Below are positions 45,218 to 53,770 of a stretch of DNA of 64,000 nucleotides, in pieces. The position numbers and the translations under genes are program-made. The notes below the pieces were generated by a model that did no database searches, was not told the origin of the DNA, and worked only from the letters and a program-made list of their open reading frames with translations. Source of the stretch: JADFNB01 sp036397455 (lineage in GTDB: Bacteria > Gemmatimonadota > Gemmatimonadetes > Gemmatimonadales > GWC2-71-9); NCBI GenBank assembly GCA_036397455.1, contig DASWIX010000011.1, positions 76,300 through 140,299 of the forward strand. Direction: 5' to 3'. The first letter of the stretch is position 1. Each line of letters opens with the position of its first letter.

Positions 45218-47265
45218 GCCAGTTCGATCTCACGCTCCCGTTTCCGCTGGCGGGAGACCAGCCCAACGCCGTGGCACGTCTCACCGAGGGCTTTCGCGCC
45301 GGCCGAACCCACCAAACGCTGCTCGGCGTCACCGGTTCGGGCAAAACGGTGACGATGGCCCACGTCATCGCCGATCATGCCTGTCCGGCCCTCGTGTTGT
45401 CGCACAACAAGACCCTGGCGGCGCAATTGTATGGTGAGTTGAAGTCATTCTTCCCGCGCAACGCGGTCGAATACTTCATCTCCTATTACGACTACTACCA
45501 GCCGGAAGCGTACGTCCCGTCTTCCGATACGTACATCGCGAAGGACGCATCGATCAACGAGGACATCGAGGCGCTCCGCCTGCGCGCGACCTCGAGCCTG
45601 ATGGAGCGCGACGATGTCATCATCGTCGCCACGGTGAGCGCCATCTACGGTCTGGGGGACCCCGTCACCTACCGGGCGCGCCTCGTGACCCTCGAGCGGG
45701 ACACGGAGCGTCCCCGGGATGCGGTGCTCGAGGCGCTGGTCGACGTCCAGTATCGTCGCAACGATGTGGCGCTCGAGCGCGGGATGTTCCGTGTGCGGGG
45801 CGATACGGTGGAGGTGTTCCCCGCCTACGAAGAGCAGGCGGTGCGCGTCGAGTTCTGGGGAGATCGCATCGAGCGGGTCAGCAAGATCGACCCGCTCACC
45901 GGCAAGACCATCACCGACCTCGAACGCTGCGTCATCTATCCGGCGACCCACTTCGTGACGGAGCGCCGCACGATCGAGCGGGCGGTGCGGGCCATCCGGA
46001 GCGAGTTGGCCGGGCGCCTCGCCGACCTCAGGAGTGCCGGCAAGCTGCTCGAAGCGCAGCGGTTGGAATCACGCACCGCCTACGACGTCGACATGATGTT
46101 GGAGATCGGCACATGCGCCGGGATCGAGAACTACAGCCGGCACATCTCCGGGCGACGGGAAGGGGAGCGGCCGGCGTGCCTGCTCGACTACTTCCCGTCG
46201 GCGTTTCTCACGATCATCGACGAATCGCACGCGAGTATTCCGCAAGTCGGCGGCATGTTCGCCGGCGATCGATCCCGCAAACTGACCCTCGTCGAGCATG
46301 GGTTTCGGCTGCCGTCGGCGCTCGACAATCGACCGCTGAATTTCGACGAATTCGAGGCGCTGACACCCACCACGCTCTACGTGTCGGCCACGCCCGCCGA
46401 CTACGAGCTGGCCCGATCCCAGGGCGAGGTGGTCGAGCAGATCATCCGGCCGACGGGACTGGTGGATCCGGCGGTCGAGGTGCGCCCCGTCACCGGTCAG
46501 GTTGACGATCTCCTGCGGGAAATCCGCATCTCTGAAGCCGCCGGGGAGCGCGTGCTCGTCACGACACTGACAAAACGCATGGCGGAGGACCTCACGGACT
46601 ACCTGCAGCAGGCCGGCGTGCGGGTGCGGTACATGCACGCGGATATCGATGCCATCGAGCGGATGGAGATCATCCGAGGACTGCGGCTCGGTGAATTCGA
46701 CGTGCTTGTCGGAATCAACCTGCTGCGGGAAGGCCTCGACCTGCCCGAGGTGGCGTTGGTGGCCATCCTGGACGCGGATCAGGAAGGGTTCCTCCGGTCC
46801 GATCGATCGCTGATTCAGACGGTCGGGCGGGCCGCGCGCCACCAGCGCGGGCGGGCGGTGTTGTACGCCGACCGCATCACCGGCTCGATCGAGCGCGCCC
46901 GTGCCGAGATGGACCGACGCCGGCGGACCCAGCAGGACCACAACGCGCAGCATGGCATCGTGCCGGCGTCGATCCACAAGTCGGTCGATCAGGTGCGATT
47001 CGTGACGCGGGTGGCTGACGCGCGCGTGACCCCCGCCGAGCCCGCGCCCGCGTCGTTGGTGCCCAGCCTGGTCGATCGCGAGCAGCTCATCGCGGTCCTG
47101 GAGCGGCAGATGCGCGAGGCGGCGGCCGATCTGGATTTCGAGCAGGCCGCACAATTGCGCGACCAGTTGTTCGAGTTACGGGCCGCCGCATCGCCCGTGA
47201 CGCACCAGCCCGCCGGGTTCAAGCCGGTCAGCGGGCGCCGTGGTCGCCGGCGTGCCCGTGGCTGA
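45214..47265 (+). CDS. uvrB: Excinuclease ABC subunit B
   Basis: Damage-verification helicase of nucleotide excision repair. 683 residues: Walker A GVTGSGKTVTMAHVIADHAC, the DNA-opening beta-hairpin region YYDYYQPEAYVPSSDTYIAK, DESHASIPQVGGMFAGDRSR, helicase motifs GINLLREGLDLPEVALVAIL and the QTVGRAARH motif, and a C-terminal UVR motif (REAAADLDFEQAAQLRDQ) that binds UvrC. GTG start overlaps the upstream stop by 4 bp. Confidence 0.98.
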   Translation: MSQFDLTLPFPLAGDQPNAVARLTEGFRAGRTHQTLLGVTGSGKTVTMAHVIADHACPALVLSHNKTLAAQLYGELKSFFPRNAVEYFISYYDYYQPEAYVPSSDTYIAKDASINEDIEALRLRATSSLMERDDVIIVATVSAIYGLGDPVTYRARLVTLERDTERPRDAVLEALVDVQYRRNDVALERGMFRVRGDTVEVFPAYEEQAVRVEFWGDRIERVSKIDPLTGKTITDLERCVIYPATHFVTERRTIERAVRAIRSELAGRLADLRSAGKLLEAQRLESRTAYDVDMMLEIGTCAGIENYSRHISGRREGERPACLLDYFPSAFLTIIDESHASIPQVGGMFAGDRSRKLTLVEHGFRLPSALDNRPLNFDEFEALTPTTLYVSATPADYELARSQGEVVEQIIRPTGLVDPAVEVRPVTGQVDDLLREIRISEAAGERVLVTTLTKRMAEDLTDYLQQAGVRVRYMHADIDAIERMEIIRGLRLGEFDVLVGINLLREGLDLPEVALVAILDADQEGFLRSDRSLIQTVGRAARHQRGRAVLYADRITGSIERARAEMDRRRRTQQDHNAQHGIVPASIHKSVDQVRFVTRVADARVTPAEPAPASLVPSLVDREQLIAVLERQMREAAADLDFEQAAQLRDQLFELRAAASPVTHQPAGFKPVSGRRGRRRARG

Positions 47266-47671
47266 GACCGCGGTTCGTCTGGCGGATCTGCGGGACGTCG
47301 GGATGCGCCTGTGGACGTGGCTCCCCCCTGGTGCGGTCGTGTGGTTGTCCGGGGAGATCGGGGCCGGCAAGACGACGCTGGTGCAGGCCGTTGTGCGCGC
47401 GGCCGGAGGGACCGGCGCACGGAGCCCGACGTTTTCGCTGGTGCATGCCTACCCGACCGATTCCGGTCCCCTGGTGCATGTCGACTGCTATCGTCTCGCC
47501 GATCCGGCGGAAGCGCGCGACCTCGACTTCGCGGCGCTGCTTCGCACCGGCCGCCTCATCTTGATCGAATGGCCCGAACGGGCGGGCCGCTTCGCGCCGG
47601 CGCCGGCTCTGGAACTGCGCCTGCGATACGGCACCCACCCCGACGCGCGGCTCATCGAGGGACTGCCGTGA
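47240..47671 (+). CDS. tsaE: tRNA threonylcarbamoyladenosine biosynthesis protein TsaE
   Basis: P-loop ATPase that helps TsaB/TsaD install t6A at position 37 of ANN-decoding tRNAs. Walker A is in SGEIGAGKTTLVQAVVRAAG, followed by SPTFSLVHAYP and HVDCYRLADPAEARDLDF, and the Walker B-like LILIEWPERAG. Length 143 with GTG 47240; GTGs at 47252 and 47258 (8-bp overlap with uvrB) are equally possible. Neighbouring tsaB supports the role. Confidence 0.93.
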   Translation: MVAGVPVAETAVRLADLRDVGMRLWTWLPPGAVVWLSGEIGAGKTTLVQAVVRAAGGTGARSPTFSLVHAYPTDSGPLVHVDCYRLADPAEARDLDFAALLRTGRLILIEWPERAGRFAPAPALELRLRYGTHPDARLIEGLP

Positions 47672-48393
47672 CACTCACGCTCGCGGTGGATACCGCGACC
47701 GACGTGGCCAGTGTGGCGCTCGGCGATGACGCGACAGTGCTGGGACAGCGACGCATCGCCGGCCGGCGGCATTCAGCGTTGCTGTTGCCGTCCATCGATG
47801 CCCTGCTGCGTTCGTGCTCACGAGGCGTACAGGACCTCCGGACGATCGTCATTGCGGATGGACCCGGGAGCTTCACCGGGCTCCGCATCGGGTTTGCCAC
47901 CGTGCAGGGGTTGGTCCGCGGTCACCAGGCCGCCGCCCCACTGCGCGTGGCGACCGTTCCTTCGCTGCTCGCGGCGGCATGGGGTGCCGCGGGGGGCGCG
48001 ACCGGCCCCGTGCTGGCGATGTATGACGCCTTGCGCGGCGACGTGTTCGCCGCCGTCTACCGGTTCGGTACTCACGACATCAACACGCTGCTCGCGCCGG
48101 GCCGGATGGCGCTGACCACGTTGACGGCCCGCGATGATCTCGATCCCGCGGTCGTGGTAGCCGACGGCGTCCATCCGGCTGCGGCCCCAAACTGGAAGAC
48201 CCGATTCGCGTCACCGGCCAGTGTAGACCGCAATGCGGTATCGCTGCTCGCCCTCATGGTGGCGGGGGCCGGTACGATCGTGCAGGACGTGGCGACGTAC
48301 GAGCCTACGTATGGGCGGTTGGCGGAGGCACAGGTTCGATGGGAGGACGTGCATGGACGACGACTGCCTGATTCGCCCGGCCATCGGCGCTGA
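47668..48393 (+). CDS. tsaB: tRNA threonylcarbamoyladenosine biosynthesis protein TsaB
   Basis: Actin/ASKHA-fold partner of TsaD. 241 residues: LTLAVDTATDVASVALGDD, GRRHSALLLPSIDALL and IVIADGPGSFTGLRIGFATV are the YeaZ/TsaB hallmarks; YDALRGDVFAAVYRF follows. GTG overlaps the tsaE stop. The catalytic subunit gene tsaD is not in the window. The rimI start lies 41 bp inside its 3' end. Confidence 0.95.
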   Translation: MTLTLAVDTATDVASVALGDDATVLGQRRIAGRRHSALLLPSIDALLRSCSRGVQDLRTIVIADGPGSFTGLRIGFATVQGLVRGHQAAAPLRVATVPSLLAAAWGAAGGATGPVLAMYDALRGDVFAAVYRFGTHDINTLLAPGRMALTTLTARDDLDPAVVVADGVHPAAAPNWKTRFASPASVDRNAVSLLALMVAGAGTIVQDVATYEPTYGRLAEAQVRWEDVHGRRLPDSPGHRR

Positions 48394-48796
48394 CCTCGAC
48401 GACGTGGCGGCGATCGAGCAGGAGGTGTTCCCCGATCCCTGGTCACGCGCGCTGCTGGCGGAACACCTGCGAGACGTGTTTCTGGTCGCGGTGGTGCGCG
48501 ACGCGGTGGTTGGCTTCCTGATTGCCCGGGCGGCCGACGACGAGGCGGAGGTGTTGAACCTCGCCGTACGGCCGGACGTGCGGCGGCGCCACGCCGGGAC
48601 CAGGTTGCTGGAGACGGCTCTGGGCGTCCTTCTCGGTGCCGGCGTACGGCAGGTGTTTCTCGAGGTGCGGCCGTCGAACAGCGCGGCCCGCCTGTTCTAC
48701 GAGGGAATGGGGTTCACGCCCGTCGGCCGGCGGCGGGCCTACTACCGCCTTCCCACCGAGGACGCGCTGGTCCTGGCGCGGCCCCTTCCGGGCTGA
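48353..48796 (+). CDS. rimI: Ribosomal-protein-alanine N-acetyltransferase RimI-like (GNAT)
   Basis: 147-residue GNAT acetyltransferase: IRPAIGADLDDVAAIEQEVF, the DPWSRALLAEHL segment common in RimI, acetyl-CoA-binding VRPDVRRRHAGTRLLETAL, and EVRPSNSAARLFYEGMGFTP. The P-loop RRRHAGTR keeps Q/RxxG/A geometry. RimI next to tsaB/tsaE is a widespread gene order, which supports the identity; GNAT substrates are otherwise hard to predict. ATG at 48353 begins inside tsaB. Confidence 0.9.
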   Translation: MDDDCLIRPAIGADLDDVAAIEQEVFPDPWSRALLAEHLRDVFLVAVVRDAVVGFLIARAADDEAEVLNLAVRPDVRRRHAGTRLLETALGVLLGAGVRQVFLEVRPSNSAARLFYEGMGFTPVGRRRAYYRLPTEDALVLARPLPG

Positions 48797-48831
48797 CGTG
48801 CGAGAATCCGACATGCGAGGCGTATCTTTGG

Positions 48832-48861
48832 TTGACGGTGTCGTTTCGAGTCGGGTAGCTT
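48832..48861 (+). promoter_or_regulatory. Promoter of ssb
   Basis: TTGACG (48832-48837) and TAGCTT (48856-48861) with an 18-bp spacer, in the 109-bp gap between rimI and ssb. The leader would be about 38 nt and contains the CGGAGG ribosome binding site. This marks a new transcription unit for ssb. Confidence 0.5.
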
Positions 48862-48905
48862 AGCATTGTGTCCGAGCCGCATTCCGCCCACATCCGGAGG
48901 TTGTC

Positions 48906-49382
48906 GTGAGTCGTAGTCTGAACAAGGTGACCCTGATTGGTAATCTCGGCGCGGATCCCGAGGTCCGCAGTACGGCCAACGGGTCGCGTGTCGCGACCCT
49001 GTCGGTCGCCACCAGTCGGCAGTGGAACAATCAGAGCGGAGAGCGGCAGGAGAAGACCGAATGGCATCGGGTCGTGCTGTGGAACAGCCGCGTCAGCCAG
49101 CTCGCGGACCTCGCCGAGAAGTACCTCAACAAGGGTGACCGCGTGTACATCGAGGGTCGCATCGAGTATCGCACGTGGGAGGACCGGGAAGGCAAGACGC
49201 GATACACCACCGAAATCAACGCGCGAGAGATGATCATGCTGTCCGCGCGTGGCACGGCGGGGGAAATGGATGCCGCTCCCGCCGCGCGGGCGCCGCAGGC
49301 CGCGGTCGCAGAGAAGCAGGCGGAATCCTACGACGATTTCCCCGAGGCGCTCGACGAGGAAGAGGACGACTTACCGTTCTAA
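48906..49382 (+). CDS. ssb: Single-stranded DNA-binding protein
   Basis: Protects ssDNA during replication, recombination and repair. 158 residues: OB fold with LNKVTLIGNLGADPEVR, ATSRQWNNQSGERQEKTEWH and the GDRVYIEGRIEYRTWEDREG strand, a Pro/Ala-rich linker, and the acidic tail ending EEDDLPF, the peptide that recruits DNA-repair partners. GTG start with GGAGG upstream; followed by a terminator. Confidence 0.97.
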   Translation: MSRSLNKVTLIGNLGADPEVRSTANGSRVATLSVATSRQWNNQSGERQEKTEWHRVVLWNSRVSQLADLAEKYLNKGDRVYIEGRIEYRTWEDREGKTRYTTEINAREMIMLSARGTAGEMDAAPAARAPQAAVAEKQAESYDDFPEALDEEEDDLPF

Positions 49383-49406
49383 GGCCCGACGGGCCGAGAC
49401 ACGGGG

Positions 49407-49441
49407 GCGGCGGGGACTTTTGGTCTCCGCCGCTCGTTTTT
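49407..49441 (+). terminator. Intrinsic terminator after ssb
   Basis: An 11-bp stem with one G-T pair (GCGGCGGGGAC against GTCTCCGCCGC), 5-nt loop TTTTG, then TCG and five T. It lies 25 bp after the ssb stop. A smaller GGCCC/GGGCC hairpin (49383-49395) precedes it. Confidence 0.8.
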
Positions 49442-49642
49442 CCAGCCTTGTAAGGACCGTCACACTCGATGCACCGGCGGATGCGCTATCATTACGCTGG
49501 ATCGCGGTGTTGCGAGATCGCTACAGTCCGGGCTATGGCGTTGCTACATCGTAACTTATATATTGGTGGCCGTCAGGGGGCGGGGCTGCCCAACCCGCAC
49601 GGGAATCCAGTGCATGTCCAACTGGTGAATAGAGGTAACTCT

Positions 49643-50851
49643 ATGTCGTACAGGAAGTTACGAGGGACGACCAGGTCGTGCGGCGGAATCGCCACCACCG
49701 TTTTGCTAGTCGCTACGGTGAGCGGCACTGCCGCCGCCCAAGACTCGCTCCAGGTGGCCACGCAGCCAAACAAACATGTGGTTCAAGTTGGCGAAACGCT
49801 CTGGGGACTTGCTTCGCTCTATTTGGGCAATCCGTTCCTGTGGCCGGAGATATACCGGCTGAACACGTCGGTGGTGGAAGACCCGCACTGGATATTCCCG
49901 GGGGAGGAGCTGTTCTTGGCGATGCCGGAAGCAACCGCGGTTCCGGTTGAGCCGCCGGTTGCCCCACCAGAGGGTGACGCTCCGGAACAGGACCAGGGCG
50001 TACAGCGGCCCGTCGAGGCCCCTCCGGTCGAGGCGCCAGCCGTCGAGGTGCCCCCGCCCCCGCCGCCACCTCCGCCGGTCAGTGAGGCGACGCCGACCGT
50101 CTTCCGGGCGCAGCGCGGCACCGCGGCAACGCGGGCGGCTCCAACCGGACCGGTCCGGTCGTTTTCGGCGGTTCGTCGCGGCGACTTCTACGGCGCCGGA
50201 TTCCTCACGGAGAATGACGCGCTGCCGTGGGCGAGCGTGGTCGGACGGGCGGAGCCGGGCGCCGGTGGCGGCGCTATCCGCGCGTCGGCCACCATGTTCG
50301 AGCATATCCGCGTTCGCGCGCCTGATGGCGCCACCTACCAGCTCGGCGACACGCTGCTGACGGCGCGCCTCTCCCGGGAGATCCCACGGTGGGGTCGAGT
50401 GGTTGTGCCGTCCGGATTGGCGGTGGTCACCCACGTCGCCGGTCGCGACGTGGTCGCGCGCGTGGCCGCGCAATTCGACCGGGTCGTCGAAGGCAACGTG
50501 GCCATGCCCGCCGAACCGTTCCGCAGCCTTGGTGACGCTCGAGCGGCGCGCGTGGAGAATGGCCTGACGGCTAATGTGATCGCGGCGCGTGACCGCCACC
50601 CGGTGCCGAACCAGCAGGACATCATCTTCATCGATCGCGGACGCCGTGATGGACTGGTGCTGGGTGACGTGTTCGAGGTGCTCCGACCGCGCGGCAAAGA
50701 TGACGTGGCCGATCGGCCCGAGGACCGGATCGCGTTGATGCAGATCGTCCATGTCCGCGAGCGGTCGGCGTCGGGCATGCTGATCCAGATTGCCAGCCCG
50801 GGGGTTGCCGACGGCGTGCCGGTCCGACTGATTGGCAAGATGCCCTCGTAA
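49643..50851 (+). CDS. Secreted LysM-domain protein
   Basis: 402 residues from ATG 49643, which has AGAGGTAA upstream; the frame stays open about 170 bp further back but the extension looks non-coding. Signal peptide residues about 1-34 (ATTVLLVATVSGTAAAQ), LysM domain (about 45-95: HVVQVGETLWGLASLYLG, NPFLWPEIYRLN, WIFPGEELFL) for peptidoglycan binding, a Pro/Val/Glu-rich linker (about 100-155) and a C-terminal domain with strand-rich segments (GRDVVARVAAQFDRVVEGNV, LVLGDVFEVLRPRGKD). Probably anchors an envelope function to the cell wall. The spacer before it (49442-49642) has an AT-rich TTATATATT stretch that may hold its promoter. Confidence 0.85.
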   Translation: MSYRKLRGTTRSCGGIATTVLLVATVSGTAAAQDSLQVATQPNKHVVQVGETLWGLASLYLGNPFLWPEIYRLNTSVVEDPHWIFPGEELFLAMPEATAVPVEPPVAPPEGDAPEQDQGVQRPVEAPPVEAPAVEVPPPPPPPPPVSEATPTVFRAQRGTAATRAAPTGPVRSFSAVRRGDFYGAGFLTENDALPWASVVGRAEPGAGGGAIRASATMFEHIRVRAPDGATYQLGDTLLTARLSREIPRWGRVVVPSGLAVVTHVAGRDVVARVAAQFDRVVEGNVAMPAEPFRSLGDARAARVENGLTANVIAARDRHPVPNQQDIIFIDRGRRDGLVLGDVFEVLRPRGKDDVADRPEDRIALMQIVHVRERSASGMLIQIASPGVADGVPVRLIGKMPS

Positions 50852-50877
50852 CCTGCGCTCCCGGCCGACGAACGAAC

Positions 50878-50927
50878 TCGGCGGCGCACGGCGGACCCTG
50901 GGGTTGGGTTCGGTCGAGCGCCGCCGA
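50878..50927 (+). terminator. Long inverted repeat after the LysM gene (possible terminator)
   Basis: TCGGCGGCGC (50878-50887) and GCGCCGCCGA (50918-50927) form a perfect 10-bp stem around a 30-nt loop, 27 bp after the stop codon. There is no T run, only AATTGTGT, so termination is uncertain; it may be an mRNA-end stabiliser. Confidence 0.35.
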
Positions 50928-50975
50928 ATTGTGTATGCTACAGACCCTTCCTGAACTCGATCGAGGAGAAACGGC

Positions 50976-51926
50976 GTGAGTGGGCACGTGCTTGTCACTG
51001 GCGGGGCGGGGTTCATCGGTTCCCATGTCGCGGATCTGTACGTGGAGGGGGGATACGAGGTCACGGTATTGGACAACCTGTCCAGTGGCAGACGCGAGAA
51101 CGTCCCGGACGGTGCGGCATTCGTCGAATCGGATGTTCGCTCACCGGACGCCCGCGCGTTGCTTCGCACCGGTGGGTTCACGCTCCTGAATCACCATGCC
51201 GCGCAAATGGACGTGCGCGTGTCGGTGCAAGACCCCGGGCTCGATGCCGATATCAATCTTGCCGGACTGCTCAACCTGCTCGAAGGCGCTCGCGAGGGGG
51301 GTGTGCGACGTGTCGTGTTCGCCTCGTCCGGAGGCGTGGTGTATGGCGAGAGCGACGACTTGCCGCATCCCGAGACGGCGCGAAAGCTCCCGGTGTCGCC
51401 CTACGGGGTCAGCAAGCTGGCTTCCGAGTACTATTTGGCACAGTACGCCATCCTGCACGGGATCGAGGTGCGTTCGTTGCGGTACGCCAACGTGTACGGT
51501 CCGCGCCAGAGCCCGCACGGGGAAGCCGGGGTCGTGGCGATCTTTGGCAAGCGCGTCATGCAGAACGCGCCGCTCACGGTATTCGGTGACGGGGACCAGT
51601 CTCGAGACTATGTGTTCGTGCACGACGTGGCGCGCGCCAATCTGTGCGCCTCGACCGATCCGTGGCGTTCTCCCAGCGCGCTCGATGATGTGGCGTTCAA
51701 CGTCGGCACCGGCATCGAAACGAGTGTGAATGCCCTCGTGCGGACATTGTTCGAAGCGACCGGTCGATCGGTGGAGGTCGAGACGCAGCCGGCACGATCC
51801 GGGGAGTTGTTGCGGAGCAGCGTTGCGATCGGCAAGAGCGGCGTGGCGTTGGGATGGCAACCCGAGGTGAGGTTGCGCGAGGGGCTGCGCCGGACCTACG
51901 ACTGGATTCTGACGACGGAGGCATGA
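50976..51926 (+). CDS. NAD-dependent UDP-glucose 4-epimerase family protein
   Basis: 316-residue extended SDR: HVLVTGGAGFIGSHVADLY, TLLNHHAAQMDVRVSVQDPG, FASSGGVVYGESDDLPHPE, SPYGVSKLASEYYLAQYAIL (YxxxK) and RYANVYGPRQSPHGEAGVVA. Likely interconverts UDP-hexoses (GalE-like/WbpP-like); the substrate is open. GTG start with GAGGAGA upstream. It overlaps tolQ by 4 bp, an unusual neighbour. Confidence 0.88.
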   Translation: MSGHVLVTGGAGFIGSHVADLYVEGGYEVTVLDNLSSGRRENVPDGAAFVESDVRSPDARALLRTGGFTLLNHHAAQMDVRVSVQDPGLDADINLAGLLNLLEGAREGGVRRVVFASSGGVVYGESDDLPHPETARKLPVSPYGVSKLASEYYLAQYAILHGIEVRSLRYANVYGPRQSPHGEAGVVAIFGKRVMQNAPLTVFGDGDQSRDYVFVHDVARANLCASTDPWRSPSALDDVAFNVGTGIETSVNALVRTLFEATGRSVEVETQPARSGELLRSSVAIGKSGVALGWQPEVRLREGLRRTYDWILTTEA

Positions 51927-52636
51927 TGGTGCAGGTTGGTGGCGCCCTGCCGGCCACGGTAACAGAACTCCTCATGACGTCGGGTACGGCGACACGGATC
52001 GTGTTGGTCGTGCTCGCGGCGTTCTCCGGTCTGAGCTGGTTTCTCATTGTCCTCAAGACGTGGCAGTTCCGGCGAGTCCGGCGGGAAGGGGACCGCTTCT
52101 TCGCGTCACTCGAGCGAACCAATCGGCTCGAAGATGCGTATCACGCTGTGATGAAGCTGCCGCCCTCTCCCTACGGCCGGATCCTGCGCGAAGGGGTCAA
52201 TTTTTTCTCGGAATTGCGTCCCGGGGCGTTACAGGGATCGGCCGAATCGGCGCCCGCGTCACTGACCATTACGCAGCTCGAGGCGCTCCGCATGGTGCTG
52301 GCCAAGGAAATCGGTGCGGAGCGCGATCTCATGGCACGCTTTCTTCCTTGGTTGGCGACGACCGGCTCCGTGAGTCCGTTGCTTGGCCTGCTCGGAACCG
52401 TCCTTGGCGTGATGAACGCGTTTCTCGGCATTGCGGCGGGTGGTTCGGGGAACATCTCGGCGGTGGCCCCGGGTGTGGCAGAAGCCCTGATCACGACGGT
52501 GGCTGGGCTTGCCGTCGCCATTCCGGCAGTGATTGCCTACAACATCCTGGTGAATCGACTCGGCCTGTTCGCCGGCGAGTTGGAGGGGTTCGCGCACGAA
52601 ATCGTGGGGACCTTGGCCAGGGAAGGGAGGCTGTAG
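51923..52636 (+). CDS. tolQ: TolQ (MotA/TolQ/ExbB proton channel)
   Basis: Inner-membrane stator of the Tol-Pal system, which uses the proton gradient to constrict the outer membrane at division. 237 residues with three membrane helices: near residues 22-40 (ATRIVLVVLAAFSGLSWFLI), about 145-170 (GSVSPLLGLLGTVLGVMNAF) and about 185-215 (EALITTVAGLAVAIPAVIAY). The order tolQ-tolR-tolA-like-tolB-pal-cpoB that follows makes TolQ the best name rather than ExbB. Confidence 0.95.
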   Translation: MMVQVGGALPATVTELLMTSGTATRIVLVVLAAFSGLSWFLIVLKTWQFRRVRREGDRFFASLERTNRLEDAYHAVMKLPPSPYGRILREGVNFFSELRPGALQGSAESAPASLTITQLEALRMVLAKEIGAERDLMARFLPWLATTGSVSPLLGLLGTVLGVMNAFLGIAAGGSGNISAVAPGVAEALITTVAGLAVAIPAVIAYNILVNRLGLFAGELEGFAHEIVGTLAREGRL

Positions 52637-52637
52637 C

Positions 52638-53060
52638 GTGGCATCGGGACTGCGTGGCCACGGGGAGTTGCCCTTGATGGCCGACATCAACGTCACGTCG
52701 TTGGTCGACGTCGCGTTCGTGTTGCTGATCATTTTCATGATCACCGCGCCGATCATGCAGGGCGGCGTCGATGTACAGCTGCCGCGGGCGGAAGCGCGGC
52801 CACTCCAGCCGAATCAGGGATTGGTGGTCTCGATCAATCGCGACGGGCAGATTTTCGTCGGGGACGACCGGGCGCTGTCATACGACGAATTCCGGATCGC
52901 GTTTCCCGCGATCGTTACGTCGCGGGACCCCTCCGGGGTCTATCTCCGGGCAGATCAGCGTGTTGCGTACGGTCGGGTCGTGCGGGTGCTGGCGGTGATG
53001 CGGGGCGCTGGTGTGGCCGATGTCGGTTTGGTCGCGGAGGCGGAGGACGTCCGACGATGA
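52638..53060 (+). CDS. tolR: TolR (ExbD/TolR family)
   Basis: 140 residues: a single N-terminal helix with the essential Asp in NVTSLVDVAFVLLIIFMITA, then a periplasmic domain (VDVQLPRAEARPLQPN; LVVSINRDGQIFVGDD). GTG start one base after tolQ. It couples proton flow through TolQ to the TolA-like arm. Confidence 0.95.
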   Translation: MASGLRGHGELPLMADINVTSLVDVAFVLLIIFMITAPIMQGGVDVQLPRAEARPLQPNQGLVVSINRDGQIFVGDDRALSYDEFRIAFPAIVTSRDPSGVYLRADQRVAYGRVVRVLAVMRGAGVADVGLVAEAEDVRR

Positions 53061-53770
53061 GAAACGCCGCGCGCACGCGCAGTCGCCTGCACATGCCTCA
53101 GTCGGCAACGCGGCTGGCCGCGGTCGGGTCGCTGACGGTGCACGCCGTCGCCGGGCTGCTGTTCGTGAGTGTCCCCCACGGGACGAGGACCGTCCCTCCG
53201 CCCGTATACCGCGTCGAACTCGTGGCGGCCCCCACACCGGTGGCCCGGGCGCGGCGGGCTCCGGAAACGGTGCAACGGCCGGCTGAGCCCCCGCCACCGA
53301 CGCCGGTGCCGCCCCGTCGCACGTCGGTCGCGGAAGCACCGCCGCCGCCGCCACCGCCACCGGACCCCGAGGTGGAGCGGGAGCCGGCTCCGCGGGCGAC
53401 CCCGGCGGAGGAACCGTTGCCTGACGTCACCCCGTCGACCGGGGCCGATCCGGCGACGGTGAAAGTCGAAGGGCTGGCGTTCCCCTATCCGGAATACCTG
53501 CGCAACATCGTCGCCCAGATCTATCGCCGATGGCAGCGGCCGGGCGGGAACGTCGCGCTCCGGGCGGAAGTGATGTTTCTGGTGCATCGGGACGGGTCGA
53601 TTTCGAACCTCCGTTTCGTCACTCGGTCGGGCAACTTCGGTTTCGATATCGAGGCACAGGGCGCCATCGAAGCGGCCGGCACGTCAGGGGCGTTTGGCCC
53701 GCTGCCGCCGGGGTTCGAGAGCGACGTCCTGCCCGTGAGCTTCTTCTTCGACCCCCAATCCGTGCGGTGA
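53057..53770 (+). CDS. TolA/TonB-like energy-transducing protein
   Basis: 237 residues: N-terminal helix (LAAVGSLTVHAVAGLLFVSV), a Pro-rich periplasmic segment (about residues 70-125, runs of Pro with Arg/Glu) and a C-terminal TonB/TolA-type domain (PYPEYLRNIVAQIYRRWQRP, AEVMFLVHRDGSISNLRFVT). The proline-rich stalk is more TonB-like than the helical TolA stalk, but the position between tolR and tolB indicates it fills the TolA role. Starts 4 bp before the tolR end. Confidence 0.88.
   Translation: MRNAARTRSRLHMPQSATRLAAVGSLTVHAVAGLLFVSVPHGTRTVPPPVYRVELVAAPTPVARARRAPETVQRPAEPPPPTPVPPRRTSVAEAPPPPPPPPDPEVEREPAPRATPAEEPLPDVTPSTGADPATVKVEGLAFPYPEYLRNIVAQIYRRWQRPGGNVALRAEVMFLVHRDGSISNLRFVTRSGNFGFDIEAQGAIEAAGTSGAFGPLPPGFESDVLPVSFFFDPQSVR

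Noticed and set aside
49469..49642. N-terminal extension of the LysM gene
   Set aside because: The extension lacks a ribosome binding site and would place the signal peptide about 60 residues inside the protein; ATG 49643 has AGAGGTAA upstream.
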